A stretch of 64,000 bases of DNA from positions 9,067,481 to 9,131,480 of the forward strand of contig JAQFVV010000018.1 in the NCBI GenBank assembly GCA_028023455.1, in the 5' to 3' direction. The stretch comes from Epiperipatus broadwayi. Taxonomy: Eukaryota; Onychophora; Udeonychophora; Euonychophora; Peripatidae. Numbering within the stretch: the stretch's first letter is position 1; the number at the start of each line of letters is the position of its first letter. Positions 1 through 12,294 of this stretch are shown here, piece after piece. The position numbers and the translations under genes were made by a program. Under the pieces are notes generated by a model. It ran no database searches. It was not told the DNA's origin and saw only the letters and a program-made list of their open reading frames with translations.

Positions 1-1690
1 AAACTTTCTGGCCAGTTCCGAACTTTACTTTACACTCCCTTTAAGAGCTCTTTTCATTCTATAAATGTCATAATCTCTGTGTAATAATCTCTGTGTAAAC
101 TTACTTTTATTTATGCTATTATATCATAATTCTCTCAACTTCTAGTCTTTAACTTTCCTTTCTTATGTGGCGGTTCATTTATTTTATTATGTATATTTAT
201 TGAGTAAATTTATTAATGTTGTTATTTTTAATGATATGCCAATAATCCTTCGACTCGATGATCTCCTTCATTTTCTTTGCCTTATACAAGTAATATAAAC
301 TTAATTCTGATAGTTAATTCTTGCCCATTAGAACTAGATTTATACAGTTCTATCAATCATCGAGTCAAAAGAAATTATTAAATGTGTGTTATTTTTATAA
401 TTGGCTAATAATAAATTATTAGCTCCATTTCTAATCTATGCCCCAGTTATTTTCTCATGTTTACCAATATGTATTTATTCATATATATAATGTTAAAATA
501 TTTTTGCAAAAGGGCCGATAAAGGAATCAAATATATTCTAATTCAAATTTCAATTACTTGCTATTTAGATTCAGGAAGGGCACGATGATTGGGGCATAAT
601 TAATATGATTTACAAATACTTTAAATAATTTTAGTTAAAAGCTCGTTTGACTTTGATTAAATTGATCAAGTCATCACATAGAGCATTCTATAATTGGGTT
701 TTATTTTTCAAACGATGACTATCAAGTCATCATCTTCGAACGTTGCTGACGTAGGGCAATCTTCCGCTCCGTCAGGCTGGTCAGTGATAATATTTCTGTT
801 ATTTTAAATTATCGAGGAAGAAAGCACTTCCTCTCCTGTTCATATTAGTCAAAGGGCATAAGACTTGTCATATGCAAGCCACCATAGGACTTAGATTATC
901 GACCAGCTATCGTCTTTCAATTTCATTTTATAGCTCATAATTCGTCAGCACCGTTGCCTCTCTGTTCCGGTAAAGCCCGCTCTGATGCTCGTAATTCGTG
1001 ATGAAGTGATTTAAATTAAAGTCCAACAAATTCTCCGTTATATCTCAAAATAAGTTCTCTAATAAAGATCAAAGTTATGCCCTAAAATACGTATCTTGCT
1101 CTTCATGAATGGATTTGCGAATGTGAAAATAAATATCACATTCTTTCGTATAAAATTAGAGTAAAAATTTCCTTTACTAATGAATACCTTTATCTGCCTT
1201 TTATTCCTTGTTGGGGGCATAGACATAGACTTTCAAATATTGCGTAATATTCATTGGCATATAATGAGGACCGCCACTCTTATTATAATTATAAATTTTG
1301 TTTAAGGACTAGAATTAATTAACTTAATCTTTATTTAAAATTCAAACCAAACAAATTATTATTATTAAATATTTTCTAAACACACTTGGTTTCTTAGTTC
1401 TTAATTCTTTCATAATTATTTTAATGTTAATGCTCGCTGTCTGTGTTGGCAACCCGAACATATACATATGATTCGATTTAAATTTATTTTTATTCAGTTT
1501 ATTATCAGATATTAATGTCAGTTCAGGGGTCTCTGATCCTCACCAACCATTGAGCTAGTTTCTTGGCACATAGCACTGTGCCGTCGATTTAGATTTCTAC
1601 TAATCTGAGCTGTTGAGTTGGGTTTGAATTCAGTTTTGGTTCAGCTGAGTTTGGATCCGACTTGCAGTTCTTTTGGTGTTTTTTTCGACT
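1..1690. other. Unassigned, partly higher-GC repeat-like sequence
   Basis: No ORF here looks like a real gene. The stretch from about 700 to 1670 has higher GC than its AT-rich surroundings. It contains a short hairpin (GATGACT/AGTCATC near 715-733) and the direct motif CATTGAGCTAGT (about 1549), which recurs near the 3' ends of the LTRs further right. A TTGGCAACCCGAAC string near 1446 resembles a primer-binding site after an LTR. I infer possible LTR-derived debris, but no boundaries or partner LTR can be seen in the window. Confidence 0.3.
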
Positions 1691-2031
1691 GGTACAATAT
1701 ATAATATTAAGTTTTTAAACAGAAGAAGTTTACACTCTAATACATATGCTGTAATGTTGTTATAATAGCTTGATGATGTTTTGTTGAGTACTGATGACAC
1801 TCTCAAACTAAAGGACAAGATAGAGACTTTTGAAAAGGTAAGAGTGGCCATCTTATCTTTTGAACCATATAACTAAATTTAGGTTTAGTAGATAAGACAA
1901 CCACTTTTTTCAAAAGTCTCTATTTTGGGTATTGGTTTGAGAGTATCCTCAGTACTCAACAAGACACCAATGAGCTAGATGCATGTCTTAGGATGTAAAT
2001 CCCTTCTGTTTAAATTATATACAATCTCTGC
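1691..2031. repeat. Palindromic foldback MITE
   Basis: Two arms of about 150 bp are inverted around a centre near 1868. The left arm has GTACAATATATAATATTAAG, then AAACAGAAG, then TTGTTGAGTACTGA, then ACTCTCAAAC, then AGAGACTTTTGAAAA. The right arm carries these blocks in reverse complement and reverse order, up to TTATATACAATC near 2031. The arms are imperfect, which suggests an old copy. No coding capacity is seen; the 73-codon minus-strand ORF overlapping it is an accident of the repeat. No convincing target-site duplication was found, so the superfamily is not assigned. Confidence 0.7.
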
Positions 2032-3747
2032 ACTAGCAAATAAAATTGAATATTAAATATTAAGTTTTTATAAATACCTAAATAGTCACCCCCCCAAAAA
2101 AAAAAACTTTGTAAAATTGCATTATATTTATTTTTAAGTCAAAATTATACAAAGTGATACAAATTTAATAAAGGTACATAAAAATGTAATATTTTAATAC
2201 AACTTTGCTTTATTACAAAACCTTAATTATGTCAGCTATATGCTAAATTTTTGCAATATTAATTGCAGGCACATTTTTCAAAGAACGAGTTTAAATAATC
2301 ATTAATAAATATTTAAACAAATAATTTGATTTATTGCAGCATTAAGACAAAAAAGCTGACTATTGAATTAAAATATCAAATAATAAATGAGTACCATGGT
2401 ATTTTATCTTTTCAATGTGCAAAAAAAAGTCTATTGATGAAAAAGAAAAACAAAAATTATAACATATGTAAATTTATTTTAGATTATATTATTTGATAAA
2501 TAAACATGTGAGAATTTCTGATAATAATATTTAAAGATATTAAATAGACTCAAACATCTTTAAATAATCCATTTAAATCAAAGGCTCTTCCATCAATCAG
2601 TCACAAATAAAGTGAAGAAAAAACACTACTAAATTAGTCAACTTCCATGGCATTAATTTTTATCATTTCCTCTTTCTTATTTTAATACTAATCTAAAAAT
2701 AGTAAACTGGGTATGATCCTGTTATCTAACAATATTATAAATTTTCTTGAAAATTTTCAGCCTTGAAACCTTTGTAAATTTCACTCACGGTTCAAACTCA
2801 AATCCTAGTCAATGATGGGAAAATGAGCAACTACCACACCACAAACCGATCCAAGAAGATATCAAATGCATCATAAAAATAAGTAGATAAAAATATTTAC
2901 CATTTATCAAATCTTAGGTATTTGGGTTATGAAAATAAAATTTCAGCAACTATTAAAATTTTTTTGAGAAAGCACAACTAATAATATTCTTGTAAGAAAA
3001 AAAAATACAATAGTAATTAACAGATATGGCACTTGATGTCTTTACAAGTAGTTTTTTTAAAAAAAAAGCAAATATCAGGAGCTAACCACCTTTAATTATC
3101 TCCAGTTCCTACTCTACCTAATCCAAAAATAAGTCCAGTTATCTTTTTAATATTCTGGCACTATCTACTATAAGCTTAAACAATTAGTAACTTATCATAT
3201 AGCAATACAATTTATTCCACATCTCAAACTGGCTTTAACTTATGTTTTTAATAAAGAGGACTTGGGATTAAAAACTGGAACCCATGTAATTATATATCTG
3301 GCAATCATATTTAATTCTCTTTTACTATCAAGTAAATAGGCTAAAATTAAAAAAAAAAAAAAACATTAAGATTTTGAACTCAAGTCAACCTGTTTGTTAT
3401 ATATATATATATATAATTATTGATCTGGTATCAATCTAAATAACTATACAAGCAATTAAAAATTATATTATTTATGGTCTGAATATATATTGTTCATTTA
3501 AAAAAAACAACAACACCGTAATAAGGTAATACTAAAGTGATCAGATGCTTTATGTTGAAATGCTAGACATGTTTTAAAAACAGACACCTTATACATTTGT
3601 GAGAACACCATTTTCTTAGTTAATTGTGTATCATTAAAATGTCTTGGATTTATCTTTTTATGCACTTATTAATATAAAAAATAATAATAATAAAACATTT
3701 CTGATAAAATAATTTTTAAAAATTTTTCATAACAAAAAATTACCTAT
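2032..3747. other. AT-rich sequence, no gene seen
   Basis: Very AT-rich with A/T homopolymers (for example near 2093, 3348) and an (AT)n run near 3401-3416. No ORF, tRNA or clear transposon ends could be supported. Confidence 0.5.
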
Positions 3748-3953
3748 TGTTAAAACAGGCAAAACTCACTATATATATTGCCACACATAGCAAGCTAGAG
3801 TAATCAATAGATGCCAGAAGGCTTGTGCATAAAATCCCCATCTAGTGCCTATTGATCCAATATACCCAGACTAGATGGGAATTTTATGCACAAACCTTCT
3901 CTAGCTTGCTGTGTGTGGCAATATATATATAGTGAGTTTTGCCTGTTTTAACA
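3748..3953. repeat. Foldback MITE with TTAA ends, copy 1
   Basis: The ends are TGTTAAAACAGGCAAAACTC and its inverse, GAGTTTTGCCTGTTTTAACA. The inverted arms continue inward through an AT run, TGCCACACA and GCAAGCTAGAG, so almost the whole 206 bp can fold into a hairpin. TTAA occurs exactly at both ends (3750-3753, 3948-3951), as expected for piggyBac-type insertion, although a TA duplication cannot be excluded. A second copy with the same ends is at 62807-62935. No ORF, so it is non-autonomous. Confidence 0.8.
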
Positions 3954-6146
3954 ACAGTTATACACAAGCATAAGATGAGGTGGTCATGTGATGTTTATTG
4001 GCTTAAAAAATTAACTACTTAGAAACTAATAGTCTCAACACACAAAATGACTATGTATATCAATATCAAAACAACTTATATAAATTTAAATATAACTATC
4101 AATACAAAGAATATTAAATAAATAATTACATTATTTAAATATATTTTTTCTGAGTGAATTTTTAAAATAAATCTTCATTACTTGAAATATTGGTATAAAA
4201 TTTTTCAGAGATTGAAAAAATTGCACTTAACTTGCAATAGTGTTTTTGATGTTTGTATGCTTAGTTACACTTTTTCTTAGATTCAAAACTTATTCACCAA
4301 TAAAAAATGTTAAAAAAATTGCATGTCCAATCTGAAATACTTTCTGGAATAGTCTTCAATGTGAGACAAATAATTCAAATCTGAATCAGTCCAGCATAAT
4401 CCAGAATGTTTGATCACTTTAGTATTACAACACTATTGTATTTAATACCGATTTTTTGAAATTCTTTACTTAAAAACTAATTTGTAAAGTTTTTATAAAG
4501 TCATGCAAGTGAATCATAGTATTTTACAGAACGTCTGCCTTTAACTGCAAGCATAACACAACAAAAGCTTTAACATATTAAGAACAGCAAAAGAATAACA
4601 AAGCTTAAACTAAAGTTTAAATTAGAACTAAAACAATTAAAAAAACCTAAAGAATTACCAAGAATTTCATTAGTAGAATGAGATTAGCTTGGATCCTGTT
4701 AGTCAAAAAAAAAAAAAAAAATTAATACTAAAAGAAGATAATAACTAATATAATCCCTCCCCATGCAAGTTAATAATAAATAGCAAAGCAGATACAATCA
4801 ACATTTTTAGATTCCCCAAACTATTGAAAAAAAATTAATTAATTAATTAACAGCAATAAAAAGTTAAAATAAATTTTATATCTAAAAATTAATAATTGTG
4901 TTTTACAATAATAATTTTTATAAATCAAAAGACTATAATAAATTCATAGTGATAAATGAAGGTTTTTGATTCTACCCCATTTTATATACTTATATCTGAC
5001 ATAAACACAACCCAAACATTTTCTATATATCATCACATATTCATTTTTATATCATAATCAAATATTTATATGTTGCATAAAAATTAATTTCAATATACAA
5101 GGAGAGAAATTTTATAAATGGAATGATCACAGTAATTAGTTTTAAAATATTTTAACAAAATTACTTTTATAATTCCATCTGATTTATAGTTACATTAACA
5201 AAATCCAGATTTTTTAAAACCAAAATTACAAACAAAAGCAATTACTAACTAATGAACATATGATAATGCTATCAAATATTTTTAAATGGCAAATAAATTT
5301 CTAAATTTGATATCTGCATTTATTAAAGTAACAAAGTACTGAGATGAATCCCTTTTTTTATCACAAAATATATATATATTATGAAGATACAAAAAACCAA
5401 CAATTTTTCCTAGTATCCAAAAAATAAAGTTACAAAATACTTACCTGAAAAAATGTTTGGAAAATGTAGAACAGACATAATTAATTATTTTGTAATAATT
5501 ATCTGGATATTATAAAATATTATTTGTATTTAACACTATTTCAATTTTTATTTGGTGTCATGCATAGATTTCTGAATTGATTTCTAACTAATAAAAAAAA
5601 AAAGTAACTTAATCAAATGAATGGAACTCTTCCACTCATCTTGGAACTTTGATGTGTGAACATCAAATGACTTTTTTTTTTATTATATATATTAGTAGAA
5701 ACTTAGTAAAATATCCAAAATATAATAATCTGCTATGTATGAAAAAAAATTATAAAATATTACAATTAGTTTCCAAGTACTAGTACAGTCAATTATTACA
5801 TGGAAAAGTCAGTAAACACATTATAAATCTAAGTAAAAAAGCTGTAATAGTTCACACATTAATATATGTGTAGCTAAAATAGAGTGTCATCAAAGAGCAG
5901 AATATTCTTATACATTTTTTGTGAGCAATTAAGAATTAAATGAAAACTTCTTGAACAATTACTTCATAATCTTAACTTTCTTTTGTCAATGCTCTAAAAA
6001 AAATCACTTTAATACTTCCATTTCACTGACAAAGAAAAGATTGCAAAAGATCATAAGAATGTACAAAAACAGACTTCTAGTAAGTTTGATTTCAACAAAT
6101 TGTTTAAAAATGGGACAAATATCATAGAGTTAATAAAAATTCTGTC
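3954..6146. other. AT-rich sequence, no gene seen
   Basis: Contains homopolymers, a TTAA-repeat stretch near 4832-4850 and (AT)n runs near 5368-5380. No coding region, RNA gene or bounded transposon recognised. Confidence 0.5.
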
Positions 6147-6840
6147 TAAAATAAGTTTTACTTATATAAATATAATTATACTCCTTATTTTAAACATTTT
6201 ATTGCAAAATGTTTATTTATAGTCTGGATGTTTTGACTGTCCTGCAGCCTTCCTCAAAACTATGATGCATTAATAAATATAACAATATGAATAAAGTAAT
6301 ATGAAACAAATAAATAAGACAAAACAATGGAAGTAATAAAATAAAGAAGAATAAGTAGAGCAAAATATAATATATATAAAAAATATATGAACAAGATCAT
6401 AAATATGGTATCAATTTGAAATTATAAGATTTTATAATTAATGTAATTTATAATAAACACTAATAATTCAGGGGTATTGAAAATAAGATATATAGTACAT
6501 ATAAATTAATGAATATTTGTGAATATGCATAGACACAAATAAATATATATTTTTCATATATTTTATATTTTAACTAATCTTTTTTATCTGATTTTATTTA
6601 CTTTACTATGTTTATATATGTTTAAAAATTGTATCTATTATTTGTTCTGTACATTTTTCTTTATTTTATTCTTTCTATTATTTTTTTGTTTCATATTATT
6701 TTAGCCTTTCTGTTATATTTTTTAATGAATCATAGCTATGAAGAAGACTCCAGAACAGTTAAAACATCAAATTATATATAAAAGTTTGCAATAAAATGCT
6801 TAAACTAAAGAATATAATTGTATTTATATGAAATAAAATA
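6147..6840. repeat. Foldback MITE with about 300-bp arms
   Basis: Left arm blocks are ATAAATATAATTATA, CATTTTATTGCAAA, GATGTTTTGACTGT and ATATGAAACAAA. These reappear inverted as TTTGTTTCATAT (about 6690), ACAGTTAAAACATC (about 6757), TTTGCAATAAAATG (about 6786) and TATAATTGTATTTATAT (about 6813). The centre is near 6490. Arms are imperfect and AT-rich, indicating age. It ends about 140 bp from the 3' end of the neighbouring LINE, and no target duplication was established. Confidence 0.65.
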
Positions 6841-7019
6841 ATAATTTTATGACATTTATGGGTCTTATATATATATATTACTTTATCTCAATTATAATCT
6901 ATTTACTAATTTCCTCTTATTTATATATATATATGTTAACTGGTATCTATCTATAAAAAAAGCATAAAACCAAAGCAATAATTGATATTTATCATCATCA
7001 TCATCATTTTCAACTATTA

Positions 7020-7701
7020 TCAATCCACTGCAGAATGAAGGTCTCTCCAAGTTCAATCCATCTTCTCTGAACTCTAGCCTCTCTTCTTCACATCACCTCA
7101 GCATACTTCCTTTTTCATCCATTCATCTCATATGTGGCCTTTTTCTAGGTCTTTTAAAATCTCCTGAAATCCAATTTAACATTTCATCTGTGCATCTATT
7201 GTCATTTCTTCTAAAAATATGTCCAGCCTAACTCCACTTCAGGCTCTTAATTCTTTCAATGATGTGAATTGTTCTCTTGCCCATGTATTTCATTTCTGAC
7301 TCTTCTTGTTATTCCTAATATATATCTCTCCATACATCGTTGAGTGATCTGAATTCTGTATTGCTCTTTTGTTGAGTGTTCAAATCTCAGGTAAGAACTG
7401 GTAAAACACATTTATTAAAAACCTTCCTTTTCAAACACAGAGACATATTTATTTTTAGTATTAAATTATTTCTATCAAACGAATTTCAACTAAGTTTAAT
7501 TCTATGATTAATTTCATCCATTATGTTTTCATCTGTAATAATAATTTGACCAAGGTATTTATAGTTGTCAACTTCTTCTAAATTGTCATTATCAGTCTTT
7601 ATTTTTATCTTTTAAGAAAATCCATTGAACATTACTTTACTTTTTTAACATTTACTTTTAATCCTACTTTCATCTGATAACTCTTACAACATTTTTTGAA
7701 G
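7020..7701 (-). pseudogene. LINE ORF C-terminal region (fragment)
   Basis: Translating the minus strand across frameshifts gives the usual tail of RTE/CR1-like ORF2 proteins: a NYKYLGQIITDEN block (about 7560-7520), a CLKRKVFNKCVLPVLT block (about 7430-7390), IIERIKSLKWS.AGHIF (about 7240-7200) and a final WIELGETFILQWID block (about 7060-7020). This part follows the reverse-transcriptase catalytic motifs and includes the region after the palm. Stops and frameshifts show it is not translated today. It was continuous with the segment at 9321 and upward before the hAT insertion. Confidence 0.8.
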
Positions 7702-7709
7702 CTCTAGAG
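7702..7709. repeat. Target-site duplication of hAT element (left)
   Basis: CTCTAGAG lies immediately outside the left CAGCGTTTCCC terminus and is repeated exactly at 9313-9320 outside the right terminus. The 8-bp length and the central TCTAGA are typical of hAT insertion. Confidence 0.9.
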
Positions 7710-9312
7710 CAGCGTTTCCCAACCTTTTTTGGCTCGCGTACCACTTGGTAGTACATCATGCTAAATTGTACCACTTCGTAAAAATGATTGTATTTCATGA
7801 AATTTGTTATTGCGAGTGTGTTATTTTATTTGCATTATAAATATTATAGGGTGACCATGTATGTATTCACATCTCATAATGAGACAAATTACATTGAAAT
7901 ACTTCTAAACGTCAAGCCAGATTATAAACTCACTGAAATTATAAACTCACTGTAACATATTTATATGTATGTGTTTGTTCAAAGTTTCATATTTTTTCCA
8001 AAATAATTTATTAAAGATTACATTATTACATTGAAGGTTATTTGGTATATATTTTGTTCAGTGTTTTCTCATTCCTTCATTTGGTTTTCCCGAATTTCAG
8101 TCTGTTTTCTCTTTTTCGGAGCATCTTGCTATTGGTTGGGCCATTAAATCCAGCATGACCCAAGTCATGGTAAAAATAATCTCAGGGGTTATCAGGCTAT
8201 CTCTTGTTCTTGTTTTCTTTATATTGTTCAGCATGAAGTTAATAGGATTAAAATTTTGATGATTAAATACTAGCTTACATCGAGTAATCCACAATAGATG
8301 ATCAAGAATTAACGAGAGTCTAATTTTTGGTTATGATGCTTTTTTGATACATTCTTTCAAATTAAATAATTTAGATTGATTTGCCTTGATTTTTGTCATA
8401 TTTCGTTTACTAATAAATGGTTTTAATAAAAACACAAAATTATAAAAAACCAATTAATATATTTTCATATCGTAATCAAATATTTTTATAAAATAAATTT
8501 AATGAGATCTTTGTGCTTGTTTCGAACAACATAATTATTTGAAATTTGGTTCAAAAGATGCAAGGTATACCCTTAAGTCTACAGCTGCGTTCAATCTGTT
8601 TCGATACTTATTTTTAAAAAAAATATATGAAAAAAAAGCTCTTCCTACTAATTCCGTACTCGTAAACGGTAATAATAATTTAAGAGCTTTCTCAGAAAGT
8701 TGTTCATATTCTTTAATGTTTAACCAAAAATTAATTAGATTGTGTCGTTTGAATTCTGCTTGTAAAGTTCTGTCACATGATAATTCTATTAAATTTTCTT
8801 TATCCTTTATTGATAATGATGTAGCTTTTTCTAAATTTTCTGCATAGAAGGGGTTTGAAATCCAATTATCATTTGTGTTTTCGGGTTTTGGAAAATATTC
8901 CATGAAAGACAATTTTAATCCTGTTAAATGTGCTATTATATTTTCTCGTATATCTTGAGACAGACTAACCTTATTTTCAAACAAAAAATATGTAGAGTTT
9001 CGAATACTTCCAGTTGATTGTTTTCGATACTTATATATATTACTGTTTCCAAAAAATTAATTTCTTAATCATACTTTCAATTTTATTATTAACATTAAAG
9101 ATCGTTATCGACTGTACATATTAACAACTTTACTGTATAATATTATTAATTGAAATAATTTATATGAATTATAGAAAAAAACGTTTCTATGATATTTTTA
9201 TGATTTAATTTTTTTTTTTTTATGTCCGCCATTATTGATTATTTTTCGTGTACCACCAACCAACAACTCGCGTACCACCAGTGGTACGCGTACAACAGGT
9301 TGGGAAACACTG
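7710..9312 (-). mobile_element. hAT DNA transposon, internally deleted
   Basis: The terminal inverted repeats are CAGCGTTTCCCAACC at the left and the reverse complement of CAGTGTTTCCCAACC at the right. Inside them sits a second shared block, GCGTACCAC. A perfect 8-bp duplication CTCTAGAG flanks the element. At 1603 bp it is much shorter than a full hAT, and only the C-terminal part of the transposase remains (8535-8984, minus strand). It inserted into the LINE ORF just after the FSDD motif and so is younger than that LINE. Confidence 0.92.
8535..8984 (-). pseudogene. hAT transposase C-terminal fragment (ZBED5/SCAND3-like)
   Basis: The 149-residue frame corresponds to the C-terminal dimerisation region of hAT transposases of the type domesticated as ZBED5, FAM200 and SCAND3. 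Recognisable blocks are HLTGLKLSFMEYFP (about residues 19-32), NDNWISNPF (38-46), LIELSCDRTLQAEFKR (65-80), LLLPFTST (102-109) and NKYRNRLNAAVDLRVYLAS (125-143). The usual ERAFS box is changed to GRAFFS. The N-terminal zinc finger and the DDE catalytic core are missing, so it cannot catalyse transposition. The family call rests on recalled homology, not a search. Confidence 0.85.
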
Positions 9313-9320
9313 CTCTAGAG

Positions 9321-10640
9321 CATTATCTGTAAAACAACTACATCATCTGAAAAATCTAGATGACTTAAATAATCTCCATTTACTTTTACTCCCTTAGCTT
9401 CCCATTTTAATCAATAAAATATTTCTTGCAAAACTGCTGAAAAAGGATTGGAGATATGGAATTACCCTGTTGTACATCTTTCTTAATGTTAATCTTCCTA
9501 GTATCATTATGTAATCTAATTGTTGCTGTTGCATTTTTAAAATATTCTTCAGAATATGACAATATCATGGGACTATACCTTGATGATCCAAAGCTTTAAT
9601 CACTGAAAAAATACTTATAGAATCAAATGCCCTTTCATAATCTACGAATGCAAAGCACAATGGCATCTCATATTCACTGGTCCTTTCTATAACTTCTCTC
9701 TGTACTTGGATGTGATCCACTGTATTGAAAACACTTTTACATCTAGCTTGCTCTTTTGTTGGTCAAAATCCAAAATTCGCTTGTAGACAAGTTTTAATTA
9801 TTTTGGTAAAATTTTTTGCATAGAGCTGATAAAAGACTGATAGATCTGTAATTTTTAATATTTTCTTTATCACCTTTTTTGAATATTAATATTAAAACTG
9901 CATTATTCCAATCAACTGGTACATCTTTATCATTTAGGCACTTAGTATATAACTTTGCCAAAAAAATTTCTATTTCTTCACCAGTTTCTTTTAAGATATC
10001 GATTATAATTTCATCATTACCTGGAACTTTTCACTTCTTCATAAATTTAATTGCATATCTCACTTCATCATTTAAAATCCTGAATAATTCAGAAGATATA
10101 GTAGGTATAAAAGATACTTTTCCTTGTTCATTATTGCTCTATAATTCTTGATAGTACTTGTCTACACATTTTGTTATGTCATCTCTCTTTTTAGTAAAAG
10201 TACCATGGTTTTTTTTTCTTGTTGCATAAATGTTTCCTACCAATACCAGGATTTTGTTTAACACTCTTGAGACTTTTATTCTCTTCTATAGCTTTCCTTG
10301 CTAGTTCACAATTATACTTTATTACACCATTATCAACTCTTTTTCACATCACTTTGCAAAATTCGAGATATTCAATGCTACTTAATGCACCATTTTTATA
10401 TATATTTTCATATTTTCTTCTTTTGTTCATAAATTGTCTTATCTCAGAAGAAATTTTACTTGTCAGTTGCTGCTTTTTTGTACCAACTATCTTTGTTGTA
10501 GTTTTTAAAAGTATATCAGTTATTTTACCATTGAATTCATTCAAATCTGAATCATGTTCAAAATCTATTAATATTTGAAAACAATTTGCAAGTATAATTA
10601 AATTCATTGGAATGTTTCTGATGATTAGGAATATCAACTG
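9321..10640 (-). pseudogene. LINE reverse transcriptase region (fragment)
   Basis: The minus-strand frames contain the linker typical of RTE-like ORFs (ITDILLKTTTKIVGTKKQQ, about 10540-10480). They then give reverse-transcriptase palm motifs: VDHIQVQREVIERTSEYE (about 9725-9670), motif A FAFVDYERAFDS (about 9650-9615), YFKNATATIRLHND (about 9550-9510), VQQGNSISP (about 9475-9445) and a catalytic box read as LDFSDDVV (about 9355-9330). Multiple stops and frameshifts break it. The C-terminal continuation resumes at 7701 after the hAT insertion. Confidence 0.88.
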
Positions 10641-10797
10641 TCAATATTATTTTTCTTAATAATTTTTTTTGCTCTTTTTACATTACTGTGTATCTTACAC
10701 TTTACTAATCAATGATCATTTCCTGTGTTAAATTTATTAAGAACATTTCACTCTTGAAATACATATTTTCTGATAGTCAAAATATAATCCAATTCTG

Positions 10798-11429
10798 CTA
10801 TAACTTCATTTGGATGTTTCCATGTCCATTTGCTTTTAACATTTTCCTCAAAAAAGAATTCATAATATAATGTTTCTCTTTCTCTGCCAACTCATCAAAT
10901 CTATGTCCTTTCTCATTTCTATCATCATAACCAAATTTAGCTACAGCATTTTCAACTTTCAATTGTTTACCAATTCTAGCATTAAAGTCTCCCATGATAA
11001 TTTTAAAATGTTATTTGATCTGATCAAAAGCATTTTGTATATCCATATAAAAATCCTTTACTTCTTCATCACAATAAGAACTTGTCGGAGCATAAACCTG
11101 AATTATTTGCATTTAATATCTGCTATTAAGTTGAATAACTAATCTTGCCACTCTGTCTGATACACCAACTTTTACACAATATTATTCTTCCACTTTTTAT
11201 TTATAATGAATCTTACTCCACTTGTACTTCCAATGTGTATTCATTTGTAATACAGTACATGTCCACTTTTTAAATCAAATGTCTCTTCACCTTTTCTTCT
11301 AACTTCACAAAGTTCACTAATGTCCCCATTTAATATGAGACAAATCTTCTTCCATCTTTCACTTGAAAGTGATCTGCAGTTGTAAATACCTAAATAAAAG
11401 GTCATCGTCAAATGGCAGCTTGGATGCAC
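10798..11429 (-). pseudogene. LINE apurinic-like endonuclease region (fragment)
   Basis: Two frames cover the endonuclease domain at the start of the LINE ORF. The first (11429-11241) reads YNCRSLSSERWKK followed by ELCEVRRKGEETFDLKSGH, the usual N-terminal strand and the glutamate motif. The second (10995-10798) begins MGDFNARIGKQ, the GDFN motif, followed by GYDDRNEKGHRFDELAE. The linking sequence is frameshifted. This architecture (endonuclease plus reverse transcriptase) fits RTE/BovB-like LINEs. Confidence 0.85.
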
Positions 11430-11450
11430 AATCAGAAGATTCTTTGCATC

Positions 11451-12290
11451 GTCTGCCTTCAGCTACCAACTGCTGCCCTGGCTGATAACTTTACAATCTC
11501 CTGGAAATAAGGGCCATGATTTATTTTGTCTGATATGATTGTAAATATCTCTTAGAAGAAAAAGAAATTCATTCACACACATATTCATTCTGCCTTCAAG
11601 AAAACTTAACTGATATTTCAATTAAAAGCTATCAGTTAACTGAGAAAAAAGACCTTGTGGTGTTTTTAAACTCAATAAAATCACCATGCTGGCTAATGGG
11701 TGTTGGTGAGCAGCCCACTCATGTTCGAATACTATATGAATAATCATACAGTAACAATAGCTGCAATGACAAGAATGTATGGAATGGACATTAGGAATTT
11801 GCCTTGTTGGTTCCTTTAAAGCCTCCAAGAGAAATCAAAGGGTCTTCTTTCAGTATAAACATAAAAAGTAATCAACTCTTCCACTTTTTCTTTGTTACAT
11901 AATAATTATTACCATTCTATTAAGTGCCATTAGTTTTTTTAGTTCCATAGGAAAAAACTCCTTTTCAGAAGCCAAGGGTACTACTTTTTAATAAATATAA
12001 ATTAATCAAGTATGCATTGAAAATCATTTAATTAATATTTTTTAAACACATCTCAGATGCCAAATTGAATTAAGCTTTTTATTGCATTTAAAACTATTTA
12101 TGATATTTAGTTTTCAAACAAATTCATAACAAAATAGTATTTTTAATTTAAAATAAACCTGATACAAGTTTTTTTCATCGCCTGACATCTACAAAAAAAA
12201 ATTATTCACATAGATGTAATGATGAGAATACTGAACGATTTTATTGCAAATCAAATTATGGTTAGAGTGTGAGTTATTGTTTTTGTTTTA
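11451..12290. other. Unassigned, possible LINE 5' UTR then AT-rich sequence
   Basis: Between 11451 and about 11830 the base composition is closer to that of the LINE, which suggests 5' UTR or upstream LINE sequence. A 68-codon minus frame here (11622-11828) has no recognisable domain. From about 11880 to 12290 it is plain AT-rich DNA up to the LTR element. Confidence 0.3.
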
Positions 12291-12294
12291 CTAT
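12291..12294. repeat. LTR element target-site duplication (left)
   Basis: CTAT directly precedes the 5' LTR start TGTAACGA and is repeated at 17124-17127 directly after the 3' LTR end TCGTTATA. Confidence 0.7.

Larger units (their letters stand above)
6980..11450 (-). mobile_element. RTE-like non-LTR retrotransposon (LINE), decayed
   Basis: A minus-strand LINE whose parts occur in the right order: endonuclease (about 11430-10798), linker (about 10640-10340), reverse transcriptase (about 10250-9321) and C-terminal tail (about 7700-7020). It ends in a short (ATG)n microsatellite, seen as (ATC)n on the plus strand near 6992-7006, typical of RTE-like 3' ends. The reading frames have several stops and frameshifts, so the copy is dead. 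It was split after the FxDD motif by the hAT element 7710-9312. The boundary at about 11450 is set by the start of the endonuclease homology; the 5' UTR may extend further. Confidence 0.85.

Noticed and set aside
1-1690. A solo LTR ending near 1445 with a primer-binding site
   Set aside because: Only the PBS-like string supports it; no left end, duplication or second LTR is in the window.
3748-3953. CRISPR-like or rho-independent terminator interpretation of the many hairpins
   Set aside because: The hairpins are long palindromic transposon ends in intron-containing eukaryotic DNA, with no spacer arrays and no prokaryotic genes.
8539-8847. 102-codon plus-strand frame
   Set aside because: Antisense of the recognisable hAT transposase fragment on the minus strand.
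9879-10578. Plus-strand frames at 9879-10151 and 10219-10578
   Set aside because: Antisense of the LINE reverse transcriptase, which has clear motifs on the minus strand.
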